The notes: generated by a model not told the origin, from the sequence alone. A stretch of DNA of 64,000 bases from an uncultured Alphaproteobacteria bacterium (GCA_902509695.1 CABWYP010000002.1:47561-111560); one strand, 5' to 3'. Counted from the first letter of the stretch, positions 49,000-62,215 are shown. Numbers and translations are program-made.

Positions 49000-49711
49000 G
49001 AAAAGAGTTTATTGTAATTCAATTTTAGGCAAAGGTAGCACTTATCATTTAGAAGAAAAGTACTATATCCATCTTATTAGAGTAATGCGATTAAATATTG
49101 GTGATGAAATTACTCTATTTAATCAAAAAAACGGCGAATGGTTGGCCATAATCAGAAATATTAAAAAGAATGATGTTTCAGCAGAGGTGATTGAAAAAAT
49201 TTCTCCACCTTTGCCTGATACTGATATTAATTTGATATTTTCCCCTATTAAGTACTTAAATAGCGAGTCAATTATTAGACAATCCACTGAATTAGGAGTT
49301 AATAAACTTTTTCCCACTTTTTTTAGCAGAACTGTAGTCAGAAAAATTAATCAAAATAAATTTGAAAATTACTCAATAGGAGCAGCTCAGCAATGTGGAA
49401 GGACCTCTATTCCTCAAATTCTCACAAGCGATAAAATTGAAAACAGGAGTGAATTACTCTCAAAAAGTAATATTTTGATGTTTGATGAAAATTTAAAGGG
49501 TGTTTCTATAAATAAATCTGAGATTCTAAATCGAAATAATACCAACATTATTGTTATTGTTGGACCTGAGGGAGGTTTTGATGATAATGAAAGAAAATTC
49601 ATATCAAAAAATAGCATGAGCTTTGAAAGTATTAGTTTAGGAGAAAGAATCCTTAAAGCTGACACTGCTGTTATTGCCGCACTGAGCCTTGCAATGCATT
49701 ATTTCTTATAA
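48983..49711 (+). CDS. rsmE: 16S rRNA (uracil1498-N3)-methyltransferase; likely starts at 48998 (MKRVYC)
   Basis: HLIRVMRLNIGDEI, IVGPEGGFDDNE, SLGERILKADTAVIAALS. Confidence 0.94.
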   Translation: MLISFMKRVYCNSILGKGSTYHLEEKYYIHLIRVMRLNIGDEITLFNQKNGEWLAIIRNIKKNDVSAEVIEKISPPLPDTDINLIFSPIKYLNSESIIRQSTELGVNKLFPTFFSRTVVRKINQNKFENYSIGAAQQCGRTSIPQILTSDKIENRSELLSKSNILMFDENLKGVSINKSEILNRNNTNIIVIVGPEGGFDDNERKFISKNSMSFESISLGERILKADTAVIAALSLAMHYFL

Positions 49712-49767
49712 AATTAGCCAATTTAAGCGACATCCTGTCAATATACTGACACTAAAAGATAACTAAT

Positions 49768-52223
<2,456 letters not shown>

Positions 52224-52229
52224 TCAATC

Positions 52230-53159
52230 TTGTCTCTCGATAAGAATAACCAAGAAAATACCCTCACTGGTAGTTTTGGAATTTTAGTTTTTTCTTTAGT
52301 TGGCTTTCTAAAGCAAATCTATGTTTTAATCAAACCAGGAGTAATTTCTCTCGTTATTTTTACTGCTCTTTGCTCAATGTTAATTGCTCCCTCTGATAAA
52401 AGTCTTTTCATTAAAGGAATGTCATTATTGCTAATTGCAATAGGAGCATCAGGATCGGCTATATTAAATATGTGGCATGATAGAATCATTGATTCAAAGA
52501 TGGAAAGAACAAAATTTAGACCAATTCCATCAGGGAATATATCTGCAAATACAGCTTTAGCTGTAGGTTTAGTTTTCTCATTTATGTCAGTTGTTTCTCT
52601 ATTTTTCTTCACAAATATTCAAGCAGCTTTGCTATTAGCTTTTACAATTCTTTATTACTCTGTGTTTTACACAATGATATTAAAACATAAAACTGCACAA
52701 AATATTGTTATAGGTGGATTAGCGGGCGCCTTACCCCCGGTAATTGCATGGATTAGTATTTCTAATGAGATGATTTTATATCCTATAATTTTATGCTTAA
52801 TAATTTTTTTATGGACCCCTCCTCATTCGTGGGCTTTAGCAATATATCGAAATCAAGATTATTCTAATGCTGAGGTCCCCATGTATCCTGTTAAATACGG
52901 TATTAAAAAAACAATTTTGATGATGAACATCTATACAGCATTCATGGTATTATCTGTAAACTTATTGTTTTTCTTAAGCTTATCCGGATGGATTTTTTTT
53001 ATAAGTTCAAATATTTTAAATGGAATTTTTATTTTCAAATTGTATCAAGTAAATTTTTCTAATAACTTAAAAAAAGACTCAATCAAATTATTTGGATACT
53101 CAATAATATATTTATTTTTGATATTTTTATTTGCTGTAGTTGATAATTTTATATTATGA
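52230..53159 (+). CDS. ctaB: Heme O synthase (protoheme IX farnesyltransferase)
   Basis: LNMWHDRIIDSKMERTKFRPIPSG, WTPPHSWALAIYRNQDYSNAEVPMYPV. Confidence 0.96.
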   Translation: MSLDKNNQENTLTGSFGILVFSLVGFLKQIYVLIKPGVISLVIFTALCSMLIAPSDKSLFIKGMSLLLIAIGASGSAILNMWHDRIIDSKMERTKFRPIPSGNISANTALAVGLVFSFMSVVSLFFFTNIQAALLLAFTILYYSVFYTMILKHKTAQNIVIGGLAGALPPVIAWISISNEMILYPIILCLIIFLWTPPHSWALAIYRNQDYSNAEVPMYPVKYGIKKTILMMNIYTAFMVLSVNLLFFLSLSGWIFFISSNILNGIFIFKLYQVNFSNNLKKDSIKLFGYSIIYLFLIFLFAVVDNFIL

Positions 53160-53257
53160 ATAAAAAGAAAAAAAACTATCTTATTCTTTTTATATTATGC
53201 TGTTTCGTTATAGCTTTTTATTTCATCACAATTCATAGAATAAAATCTGGTATTTGA
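53156..53257 (+). CDS. 33-aa single-TM protein between ctaB and ctaG (CoxF-like by position)
   Basis: MNKKKKNYLILFILCCFVIAFYFITIHRIKSGI*; starts in ATGA overlap with ctaB stop and overlaps ctaG start. Not in ORF track. Confidence 0.75.
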   Translation: MNKKKKNYLILFILCCFVIAFYFITIHRIKSGI

Positions 53258-53790
53258 CTTTTAATAATAAATTTAAAACAGTAGCTATACTTATTAGTGT
53301 CTTATTTTTTATGTCTGGTTTAGTTATTTTTTCAGTCCCTTTATATAAAATCTTTTGCAGTATAACTGGCTTTCAAGGTTTTAATGATCAATCTAATACC
53401 TTTGAGCAAAATGCTGATATCTCTGATAGTCAACTTGACTTAAATGTAATATTTACCTCTCAGGTAGATAATAATCTTGATTGGATCTTTGAGGCACCTG
53501 ATAAAATGCAAATATCAGAGGGAATTAAATATGATGTTGTTTTTAAAGCAAAAAATAATACTCCGAATGAAACAACAGGCACTTCAGTATTCAATGTTCT
53601 ACCTCCTAAAATAGGGCCTTATTTAATGAAAATTGAATGTTTTTGTTTTTTAGACCAAACAATTCTTCCCAAAGAGACAGTCGAATTTCCTGTTACATTC
53701 TATATTGACCCTTTAATCCTTGATGATCCTGAAGCTAGAAGGGTAAAGAATGTCACTTTGTCATATACCTTTTTTGAGAAAAAAGGATGA
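53254..53790 (+). CDS. ctaG: Cytochrome c oxidase assembly protein CtaG/Cox11
   Basis: LYKIFCSITGFQG, KIECFCFLDQTI, FYIDP motifs. Confidence 0.95.
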   Translation: MTFNNKFKTVAILISVLFFMSGLVIFSVPLYKIFCSITGFQGFNDQSNTFEQNADISDSQLDLNVIFTSQVDNNLDWIFEAPDKMQISEGIKYDVVFKAKNNTPNETTGTSVFNVLPPKIGPYLMKIECFCFLDQTILPKETVEFPVTFYIDPLILDDPEARRVKNVTLSYTFFEKKG

Positions 53791-53800
53791 AATATAGATA

Positions 53801-54643
53801 ATGGTTGATTTAGTATTTAAAGACTCAGAAAAAAAACATCAATTTCATTTAGTTAACCCAAGTCCTTGGCCATTAGTTGGTGCTTTTTCTGCTTTATTTT
53901 TAGTATCTGGGGCTATTCTATATATGCATTATGAAATGTGGTGGCCATTAATTGTTGGATTTACACTTATCTTATTCACATTTTTCATGTGGTGGAGAGA
54001 TATAATTAAAGAAAGCACTTTTCTTAAAGTTCACAACTCTGTTACCGAGATAGGTCTTAGATGGGGAATGGCTTTATTCATAACTTCAGAAGTAATGTTT
54101 TTTGTTGCTTTCTTTTGGGCATTTTTTGATGCCAGTCTTCTACCAAAAGCATTTATTGAAGACTACAAAGATGTATTTTCAGGTACTCTTGGAATAGGTA
54201 TTTGGCCTCCTGAAGGTATAGAAACTTTTGATCCTCTTGATATCCCTTATTTAAATACATTAATACTTTTACTTTCTGGCACTACCTGTACATGGGCTCA
54301 CCACGCTGTTCGTGAAGGACATAACGATGAAGCTCTTCAAGGTCTTTATTTAACTGTATTTCTTGGTGCAATTTTTACTTGTCTTCAAATATATGAATAT
54401 CAACATGCTCACTTTGGTTTTACTGATGGGATTTATCCTTCAACATTTTATATGGCTACTGGGTTTCACGGTTTTCATGTTCTTGTTGGAACGCTCTTTT
54501 TACTAGTCTGTTTATTAAGAGCAAGAAAAGGACATCTTACTGTGGAAAGGCATTTTGGATTTGAGGCAGCTGCATGGTATTGGCATTTTGTTGATGTTGT
54601 GTGGTTATTTTTGTACGTTGCTATCTACTGGTGGGGAAGATAA
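53801..54643 (+). CDS. coxC: Cytochrome c oxidase subunit III
   Basis: WWRDIIKE, TSEVMFFVAFFWAFF, GFHGFHVLVGT, AAAWYWHFVDVVWLFLYVAIYWWG. Confidence 0.97.
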   Translation: MVDLVFKDSEKKHQFHLVNPSPWPLVGAFSALFLVSGAILYMHYEMWWPLIVGFTLILFTFFMWWRDIIKESTFLKVHNSVTEIGLRWGMALFITSEVMFFVAFFWAFFDASLLPKAFIEDYKDVFSGTLGIGIWPPEGIETFDPLDIPYLNTLILLLSGTTCTWAHHAVREGHNDEALQGLYLTVFLGAIFTCLQIYEYQHAHFGFTDGIYPSTFYMATGFHGFHVLVGTLFLLVCLLRARKGHLTVERHFGFEAAAWYWHFVDVVWLFLYVAIYWWGR

Positions 54644-54690
54644 TTTTATCATCTCTACTAAATCTATTTTTATCAAAATATAAATCATAA

Positions 54691-55359
54691 ATGAAACACA
54701 AATCTATTACTTTGTTGTTTCTCTTTATTACAACTCTTACTTTTACTTTAGGAATTTGGCAGTTATACCGTTTAAATTGGAAAAATGATTTGATTGAAAA
54801 TATAAGCTCCTCAATTGAAAATCCAAAATATTTCAATGAACAAGTTAAATATGAGGAATTAACATCTGTTTTATTAAATAAAACATTTAGTGTAGTTAAT
54901 AATCCAATTTTTATTGAGTCAAAAACATTTAAAAATAAAATTGGTTATCATGCCTTATTGCCTTTAAAATTAGATGGCAGGGTGTTCAGTGTCCTTAATT
55001 TGGGATGGGTCCAAGACAAAGAGAATAATAATATATCTAGCTTAATTAATTCTTTTCATAGAATTGATGAAGTTCGTACTTACATTAGAAATTTTAATTC
55101 TCAAAAACCCCCATTCGTTCCTAAAAATGATCTAGATGAAAATATTTGGTTTTCTGTAAATAAAAATGATTTACAATCATTTTTCAATGAAACATTCTCC
55201 TCCAAATATTATTTTGTTTTATTAGATCCATTAATAAAATTTGATGTAAATCCTTCTGCTTATTTGAGAAATAATCATCTAAATTATGCAATAACTTGGT
55301 TTTTATTAAGTTTGTCGAGTATTGTAATGTTGATGATAATTAGAAAGAAAAATGGATAA
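54691..55359 (+). CDS. SURF1-family protein
   Basis: LGIWQLYRLNWKNDLI, GYHALLPLKLDGRVFSVLNLGWV, HLNYAITWFLLS. Confidence 0.88.
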   Translation: MKHKSITLLFLFITTLTFTLGIWQLYRLNWKNDLIENISSSIENPKYFNEQVKYEELTSVLLNKTFSVVNNPIFIESKTFKNKIGYHALLPLKLDGRVFSVLNLGWVQDKENNNISSLINSFHRIDEVRTYIRNFNSQKPPFVPKNDLDENIWFSVNKNDLQSFFNETFSSKYYFVLLDPLIKFDVNPSAYLRNNHLNYAITWFLLSLSSIVMLMIIRKKNG

Positions 55360-56791
55360 ATTAAAAAAATATTTCAGAAACTACTATATTCTAAATGACA
55401 TTAGTGGAATTCTCTTTTGGGATAACGCAACAAATTTACCTACAAATAGCATTAGCTCTAGGACCGAGCAGATGTCAATTTTATCACATTACACGGACAA
55501 AATTTTTAGAGAATCTGAGGTCTTAGAGGAATTATCTAAATCTAAAAATTTAAAACTATCAGAGTTAGATCATAAAAATTTGATTTTAATGAATAATATT
55601 ATTATCAGGGAAAATTCAGTCGATCCAATTTTAAAGGAAAAACTCATTAAACAAAAACTAAAATGTGAGCATTTATGGAGAGATGCTCGTAAAAAAAATG
55701 ATGTATCTGTTATAGAAAATGAATTCAATGATCTTTTAAGTTTAGTTCATGAGGAAGCTTCACAATTAGCTCAGGTAACCAAATTATCACCTTATGATTC
55801 TTTAATTTCTAAATATGATATGGATTATAATTCCTCTCAAATTGATGAAATTTTTAATATTATCAAATTAGAAATAATCCCACACTATTTAGCTTCAAAT
55901 AAGATAAAAGATCCTTCGGTTTGCCACTTGTCAACCTCTGAAAATGAGGTTTTAAAACAAACTAAAAATAAATTGGCAGAACTCAAGTTTGATTTTACTC
56001 GAGGTCGAATAGACCAATCACATCATCCTTTCTGTGGAGGAGCTAATAATGATATTCGAATAACAACTAGATTTGAAAATAATATTTTAGAAACCTTAGC
56101 TGCACTTTTTCATGAAACAGGTCATGGAGTTTATGAGCAAAACAGACCTAGTGATATTCTTTATGAGCCAATAGGGCAATCAAGAAGTTTGAGCATTCAT
56201 GAGAGTCAGTCTTTATTTTATGAAAATCATATATTTAAAACAAAAAAATATTTCACTAAATTTTCTGAAATTTTTAGCAATAAAGATTGTATGTTAAAAT
56301 CTTTTTTAGACCACTATCACACTATCAGATTAAATCCAATAAGAGTTAGTTCTGACGAGTTTTCATATCCTATTCATGTTTATATAAGATATGAAATTGA
56401 AAAAGTAATTTTCACTGAAAAAATAAAATTTAAAGATATTCAGAATTTATGGAATTCAATGTATAAGGAGTTTCTAGATATCGATTTGCACAACGATACT
56501 GATGGAGTTTTACAAGATATTCATTGGTATGAAGGTATTTTTGGATATTTCCCAACTTATGCTTTGGGTGCAATGATATCATCTCAAATTAAATATTGTT
56601 GCCCATTTTATAATGATTTTTTACAGAAACCCGAATCACGTAACATTAAAAACATCGCAAATTGGCTAAATACAAATATTCATCAAAAGGCCTCTTTGTA
56701 TTCTGCTGACGAAATGTTACAAAACATTTCTGGAGAAAAATTAAACTCTTCTTACTACTCAAAACATTTAAAAGATAGGTTTATTAAATGA
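55352..56791 (+). CDS. Carboxypeptidase Taq (M32) family metallopeptidase
   Basis: ALFHETGHGVYEQNRP (HExxH variant HETGH), SLSIHESQSLFYEN. Confidence 0.94.
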   Translation: MDKLKKYFRNYYILNDISGILFWDNATNLPTNSISSRTEQMSILSHYTDKIFRESEVLEELSKSKNLKLSELDHKNLILMNNIIIRENSVDPILKEKLIKQKLKCEHLWRDARKKNDVSVIENEFNDLLSLVHEEASQLAQVTKLSPYDSLISKYDMDYNSSQIDEIFNIIKLEIIPHYLASNKIKDPSVCHLSTSENEVLKQTKNKLAELKFDFTRGRIDQSHHPFCGGANNDIRITTRFENNILETLAALFHETGHGVYEQNRPSDILYEPIGQSRSLSIHESQSLFYENHIFKTKKYFTKFSEIFSNKDCMLKSFLDHYHTIRLNPIRVSSDEFSYPIHVYIRYEIEKVIFTEKIKFKDIQNLWNSMYKEFLDIDLHNDTDGVLQDIHWYEGIFGYFPTYALGAMISSQIKYCCPFYNDFLQKPESRNIKNIANWLNTNIHQKASLYSADEMLQNISGEKLNSSYYSKHLKDRFIK

Positions 56792-58140
56792 AATATAAAA
56801 GCACAAGAAATAATCAGGAAATTTATACTTCTGAGCAAGTACTTAATTACGGCCTGTCTCCAGATGGAGGTTTATTTGTTCCTGAGTCATTACCATCTTT
56901 TACACAAGATCAAATAAAATCTTTAAAGGGTTTAAGCTATTATGAAATAGCTAATTTTATTCTTAGACCTTTTTTGACTGACTTATTTTCTGATATAGAA
57001 ATTAATGAAATTATAGGTGAGGCTTACAAAAACTTTGATGATGGAATAGTATCTGTCTCATCAATTGGTGAAAATCAATTACTTAATCTTTTTCACGGAC
57101 CTACTTTAGCTTTTAAAGACTATGCGATGAGTCTGTTAGCAAAAATTTATGAATATTATTTAAAAAAAAAGAACCAAGAGTTAGTCATAGTGGGCGCAAC
57201 TTCCGGCGACACTGGTTCTGCAGCCATTCATGCATTTAAAGGTATACAGAATATAAAAATATTTATACTTCACCCACATAATTCCACTTCTCTTTTTCAA
57301 AGAAAACAAATGACTACAAGTGGAGCTAATAATGTTTTCAATATTGCATTGAATGGGAGTTTTGATGATTGTCAAAGTTTAGTAAAAAAAAGTTTTAATG
57401 ATCAAAATTTAAATCAATTTTTAAACTTGACAGCTGTAAATTCTATCAATTGGTTCAGAGTACTTCCACAATCCATCTATTATGCTTGGTGCTATCTTAA
57501 TTATAATACTGAAAATTTTGTTGTACCAAGTGGAAATTTTGGAAATATATACTCAGCTTTTCTTTTAAGAAAAATGGGTTTCCCTTTGAAAGAATTAGTA
57601 GTTGCAACTAATGAAAATAATATACTTCATAGAGTTATCAAAAATAATGATTTTAAACTTATGAAAGTTGTTAAAACTAACAGCCCTAGTATGGATATTA
57701 CCATATCAAGCAATTTTGAAAGATTATTGGGTGAATTTATAAACCCCACTGAGCTTAATGATTTATATAAAAAAATGTCAAATAATGAGCATTTTCATAG
57801 CCTTGATAATAAAATTCATAATCAGTTATCTAATAATTTTCAATCTATGTCAGCTAACTCCCAAGAAGTAGAGGAACAAATAAAGAAAATTTACAATAAC
57901 TTTAACATTTTAATTGACCCTCACACAGCGGTAGGAGTCTCATGTGCAGAAAAATTAAATATTAAAAATGCTATGTGTTTAGCATGCGCTCATCCTGTAA
58001 AATTTCAAGAAACTGTTAAACACTCTTTGAATCAAGAAATTAAATATAATAAAAACTTAAAATTTGATCGAGATGAAGATTTTACCGTATTAGATAATGA
58101 TTATTCACTATTAAAGGAGTACATTCAAAATCATGCCTAA
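56788..58140 (+). CDS. thrC: Threonine synthase
   Basis: LSPDGGLFVPE, FHGPTLAFKDYAMSLL, GATSGDTGSAAIHAFKG, VPSGNFGNIYSA. Confidence 0.97.
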   Translation: MKYKSTRNNQEIYTSEQVLNYGLSPDGGLFVPESLPSFTQDQIKSLKGLSYYEIANFILRPFLTDLFSDIEINEIIGEAYKNFDDGIVSVSSIGENQLLNLFHGPTLAFKDYAMSLLAKIYEYYLKKKNQELVIVGATSGDTGSAAIHAFKGIQNIKIFILHPHNSTSLFQRKQMTTSGANNVFNIALNGSFDDCQSLVKKSFNDQNLNQFLNLTAVNSINWFRVLPQSIYYAWCYLNYNTENFVVPSGNFGNIYSAFLLRKMGFPLKELVVATNENNILHRVIKNNDFKLMKVVKTNSPSMDITISSNFERLLGEFINPTELNDLYKKMSNNEHFHSLDNKIHNQLSNNFQSMSANSQEVEEQIKKIYNNFNILIDPHTAVGVSCAEKLNIKNAMCLACAHPVKFQETVKHSLNQEIKYNKNLKFDRDEDFTVLDNDYSLLKEYIQNHA

Positions 58141-59386
58141 CATTCATAAACTAAATAATGGGATAACACTTATTACTGATTTAGTAAATACTGTAGAAAC
58201 TGTAAGTGTAGGTATGTGGAATAAAGTTGGTGCTAGAAATGAGCGTAAAGAAATTAATGGAGTGGCTCATCTTTTAGAACATATGGCTTTTAAAGGCACA
58301 GTAAACAGGTCGGCTACAGATATTGCTAATGAAGTAGAAATGGTTGGCAACTCTCACAATGCTTATACATCTAGAGAAATCACAGCATACTACATGAGTG
58401 GTTTAAAAGAAAACGTTGATTTATCTATAGACGTCATTAGTGATATTTTACAAAATTCAACTTTCGACTCAAAAGAATTAGATAAGGAAAGGGGTGTCAT
58501 TCTTCAAGAAATTGGTATGTATGCTGATGAACCAGATAGTATTGTCACAGATAAGTTTGATGAACTAGCTTATCCAAATCAACCTATGGGAAGATCAATT
58601 TTAGGTTCTAGCGAAATTATAAAATCTATTTCAAGAGATGAGGTAGAAGGATTTATGAAAAGTTTTTACAATCCCAAAAAAATGGTCTTTTCTGTATCTG
58701 GAAATTTTAAAGAAGATAAAATTATTAAATTGATTGAAGATAAATTTCAAAACCTACCTCAAGGTAATGATGATTATATCCCTCCTTCAATATATGAAGG
58801 TGGAGAATATCGAGAAGAAAAAAAACTTGAACAAGTTAAACTATTATTGGGTTTTGAAAGTGTTGATATTCACTCTGATCTTTATTATGCCACTAGAGTC
58901 TATTCCGCGCTTCTAGGATCAGGTATGTCATCTAGACTTTTCCAAGAAATTAGAGAAAAAAGAGGCTTAGTATATAGCATTTATAGTAGTGGAGATTTTT
59001 TTTCAGACTCTGGTATTTTTTATGTTTATGCGGGCACTGGACACAAAGAAGTAAAAGAACTTATACCAGTACTCTGTGACCAGTTAAATATTGATGCAAA
59101 TAGTTTCACTGAGGAAGAGTTAATAAAAACAAAAGCAAAGTTTAAAGTAGGTATTTTAAAATCTGAAGAGAGTATTTCTTCAAGGTGTAGATCTAATGCT
59201 ACTAATTATTTAATGCATAATAAAATTCGGACAACAGATGAATTTATCTCTAAAATTGATGCTGTCCAATTGGAAGACCTTGAAAAAGCTAGAAAAAATT
59301 TCATTAAGTCAAATTTAACTGTTTCATCGATAGGACCAATTCAGAATTTAGAAACAGCTGAATTAATTAAAAGAAGACTTAGTTAA
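58133..59386 (+). CDS. M16-family zinc peptidase (mitochondrial processing peptidase-like)
   Basis: GVAHLLEHMAFKGT (HxxEH), ERGVILQEIGMYADEPDS. Confidence 0.95.
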   Translation: MPNIHKLNNGITLITDLVNTVETVSVGMWNKVGARNERKEINGVAHLLEHMAFKGTVNRSATDIANEVEMVGNSHNAYTSREITAYYMSGLKENVDLSIDVISDILQNSTFDSKELDKERGVILQEIGMYADEPDSIVTDKFDELAYPNQPMGRSILGSSEIIKSISRDEVEGFMKSFYNPKKMVFSVSGNFKEDKIIKLIEDKFQNLPQGNDDYIPPSIYEGGEYREEKKLEQVKLLLGFESVDIHSDLYYATRVYSALLGSGMSSRLFQEIREKRGLVYSIYSSGDFFSDSGIFYVYAGTGHKEVKELIPVLCDQLNIDANSFTEEELIKTKAKFKVGILKSEESISSRCRSNATNYLMHNKIRTTDEFISKIDAVQLEDLEKARKNFIKSNLTVSSIGPIQNLETAELIKRRLS

Positions 59387-59806
59387 AGTTTCTGCTGCTT
59401 TTCTTGCAAGTTGGTCAACTTGGTTGTTATGTTTACTAGTGTTATGTGCCTTTACCCACTGCCATTCAACATTTTTTGATAAATTTAGTTGGTCTAACCT
59501 CAACCAAAGATCTTTGTTTTTGACAGTTTTCTTTGAAGCTGTCATCCAATTATTTTTTTTCCAATTTTCAATCCATAGAGTAATTCCATTTTTTACATAA
59601 CTGCTATCTGTGTAAATTAATATTTCTTCATAATTAATTAAAAATTCAATAGCTTTAATTGCAGCTGTAAGCTCCATTTGATTATTAGTTGTTTCTAAGC
59701 AATATCCTGACCTTGATGAGATTGACCCTTTATTAATGACTAAGAATGCCCACCCACCATTACCAGGATTTCCAAGACATGAGCCATCAATGTAAACTTC
59801 GATCAA
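59363..59806 (-). CDS. rnhA: Ribonuclease HI
   Basis: IDGSCLGNPGNGGWAFL, NNQMELTAAI, YTDSSYVKNGI, KAHNTSKHNNQVDQLA. Confidence 0.97.
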   Translation of the reverse strand: MIEVYIDGSCLGNPGNGGWAFLVINKGSISSRSGYCLETTNNQMELTAAIKAIEFLINYEEILIYTDSSYVKNGITLWIENWKKNNWMTASKKTVKNKDLWLRLDQLNLSKNVEWQWVKAHNTSKHNNQVDQLARKAAETLTKSSFN

Positions 59807-60741
59807 AAGAAATCCTGTAAATTATTTTTTTCATGAAATTTAATTATTTCAAAAAAAGCAAGAGGATCTTTATGATTGACTTCACCAGAATTATTAAAGT
59901 ATTTATCATGCAATCTTGTCATGAAAAACCGAATAGCACTCATTTTTAAATAAAAATTAAAATTATTTTTTTCTAACTCATTCCATTTTATTCGCAAAAA
60001 ATAATTATTAAAAAATAGACTAAAATCTTTCTCATCAAAATTTTGATAATCAAAAAACCATGCATTTGTAAGAGTTGCAAAGTCATAAACAATACTATCA
60101 TTGCAGGTAAAGAAAAAATCTATAAGGCCACAAACCTCATCATTTTTAAAAAAAATATTATCTTTAAAAAGATCAGCGTGAATTAGAGCAGTTCTTAAGT
60201 CGTTTGAAAATTTATCTTGTGTAATATTTATTAAATTAATTACATATTCTAATTCAGCTTTATGCTTACCTTCGTAATCATTAAATTTTTTAATAATATA
60301 TTTCCATGTAGGAGCTAGCATGTCGTTTTCTCTTCTTAGTTTAGATTTTAAGCCTACTTCATGCATTCTAGATATAAAATTGGAAAGAGACTCTAAATTT
60401 TTACTATTAGGTTTTTTTATCTGTTTGCCATCAATAAATGAGTAAATTGCACATGGTTTATTTTTTATTTCAAAAATATTTCTATTATCAACGTTTACAG
60501 CTGAAGGACAATTGATACCCGATTTATTAAATTCTAACATGGCATTGTTAAAAAAAGGTAGATCGCTTGCCTTTGTCCTTTTTTCAAAGATAGTAAAAAT
60601 TAATCTTTTATTATTCTGAAGTGTTATAAGGTAGTTTGTATTTTCTACACCTTCTGTAATGCCATCTATTGAATGGATTTCTCCTATGTCTTTAAAAAGA
60701 TGAGATATATCCTCAATTGTAACTTTAGTGTAAACAGCCAT
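59803..60741 (-). CDS. thrB: Homoserine kinase (ThrB, aminoglycoside phosphotransferase fold)
   Basis: GITEGVENTNYLI, ALIHADLFKDNIFF, GLIDFFFTCNDSIVYDFA. Confidence 0.93.
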   Translation of the reverse strand: MAVYTKVTIEDISHLFKDIGEIHSIDGITEGVENTNYLITLQNNKRLIFTIFEKRTKASDLPFFNNAMLEFNKSGINCPSAVNVDNRNIFEIKNKPCAIYSFIDGKQIKKPNSKNLESLSNFISRMHEVGLKSKLRRENDMLAPTWKYIIKKFNDYEGKHKAELEYVINLINITQDKFSNDLRTALIHADLFKDNIFFKNDEVCGLIDFFFTCNDSIVYDFATLTNAWFFDYQNFDEKDFSLFFNNYFLRIKWNELEKNNFNFYLKMSAIRFFMTRLHDKYFNNSGEVNHKDPLAFFEIIKFHEKNNLQDFF

Positions 60742-60803
60742 AAAAATAATTTAATTCAAAAAATTCGTGCTTTCATTGTAATTTAATAGTAATAACTATC
60801 ACA

Positions 60804-61280
60804 ATGTACAAATTATTTATATTTGCAATTATATCACTATCTATTCTAACTTCATGTAGTTTTAATAATCCTCTATCTAAAAAAGCTTATTTGGTTTATT
60901 TAGATTGCCCCAAATCATTAATTTTGGCTCCCGGAAAGAGTTTAACGAAAGATAAAGTTAATATTTCACTTAAAAGAAATTATTCAATTAATTGTTATTC
61001 TAGCGATGATGCGTTGAATGAAGTAATCATAGATTTTAATTACCAGTTAGATATTAGTACTAGTAATATAGAGCCAATAAAAACAAATGTTGATTTATGG
61101 ATTTTTCTAACTAATAAGGAGGAGTCAAAAAAAATATCTGAATATAGTTTTAATAAGTCTTTTGATTTACCTAAAAGCACTGAGGAAAATAAAAAATTAA
61201 CTTTAGAATTTAATGATAAAGTAGTGTTAAAAAAGTCTGAGTATGATCAGGGGGTAAAGATATTTTTATCCTTGAATTAA
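60804..61280 (+). CDS. Hypothetical lipoprotein
   Basis: Lipobox-like ILTSCS; intact 158-aa ORF. Confidence 0.6.
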   Translation: MYKLFIFAIISLSILTSCSFNNPLSKKAYLVYLDCPKSLILAPGKSLTKDKVNISLKRNYSINCYSSDDALNEVIIDFNYQLDISTSNIEPIKTNVDLWIFLTNKEESKKISEYSFNKSFDLPKSTEENKKLTLEFNDKVVLKKSEYDQGVKIFLSLN

Positions 61281-61753
61281 TTAAGAGATTTAAATTCTGA
61301 AATACTTTTATTAAGTATCTCACTTCTTTGATCTTCAGATAAATTTTTTAAATACTCTTTAATTAAGTTATTGAGCTCAATTGAGGCTTGATTTTTAATA
61401 GATTGAACAGCAGATAATTCAATTTGTTTTATTCTTTCTAAAGAATTTTTTTCTTTAGATGAAATAGATTGACTGGTTTTCTCAATAATACTTTTAGAAG
61501 CAATTTCTGCTTGAGATTTGGCACTGGATAAAAGTTCCTCAATCTTATTATCAAGATCAGCTGTTTGTTGTTCTGCTTCCTTTAGTCTAACTTCAGCATC
61601 ATTAAATGACTTCATAGATGAGTTAATGTTATTCTTAATCTCTTCAATCTTTGCATCTAGTCCACCAATCATCATACTTTTGAAAGGCTTGTACATAAGT
61701 ATAACAAAAGTGATAAATGAAATTAAAAGCCAAAATTTAGGATCTTCAAACAT
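61277..61753 (-). CDS. atpF: F0F1 ATP synthase subunit b
   Basis: N-terminal TM + long charged helix; downstream of atpE/b'. Confidence 0.88.
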   Translation of the reverse strand: MFEDPKFWLLISFITFVILMYKPFKSMMIGGLDAKIEEIKNNINSSMKSFNDAEVRLKEAEQQTADLDNKIEELLSSAKSQAEIASKSIIEKTSQSISSKEKNSLERIKQIELSAVQSIKNQASIELNNLIKEYLKNLSEDQRSEILNKSISEFKSLN

Positions 61754-61756
61754 ATT

Positions 61757-62215
61757 TTAGATTTTTATATTATCCTTATCAAAATTAGTTATTTTTGAGA
61801 TGAAATTAGAGGCAGATTCTTTAAGTTGAGAATTTAGCTCACTTAGAGCTAAATTTTTCTCCTGACTAACTCTTTCCTCTGTTTGTTTAATCTCATTTTG
61901 AATTTTTTCCTCAGTTGCTCTAACTAACTTTTCACTCTCAACCATGGCACTTTCTTTTGCCTCGTTAACAATTTTATTCGCCTGATTTTTTGCCTCATTA
62001 AGTTTAGCTTCATAATTTTCTAGTAACTGCTCAGCCTTTTTGATTAATTCATCTTGTTTTGAGATGTGAGATTGAACAAATTCTTCTCTTTTATTCAAAA
62101 AAGCTCTAATTTTAGGGAGCGTCAAGTAAGTTAATACTAAAAATAGTATAACAAAGAAAACGCCCAGCCAAAAAAGCTGAGATATAAAAAATTCTACTTG
62201 TTCTAATTGAGGCAT
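61757..62215 (-). CDS. F0F1 ATP synthase subunit b'
   Basis: PKIRAFLNKREEFVQSHI; long amphipathic helix; b' position after atpE. Confidence 0.9.
   Translation of the reverse strand: MPQLEQVEFFISQLFWLGVFFVILFLVLTYLTLPKIRAFLNKREEFVQSHISKQDELIKKAEQLLENYEAKLNEAKNQANKIVNEAKESAMVESEKLVRATEEKIQNEIKQTEERVSQEKNLALSELNSQLKESASNFISKITNFDKDNIKI

Noticed and set aside
54621-54836. Minus-strand ORF between coxC and surf1
   Set aside because: Overlaps the start of surf1 and the end of coxC; no motif.
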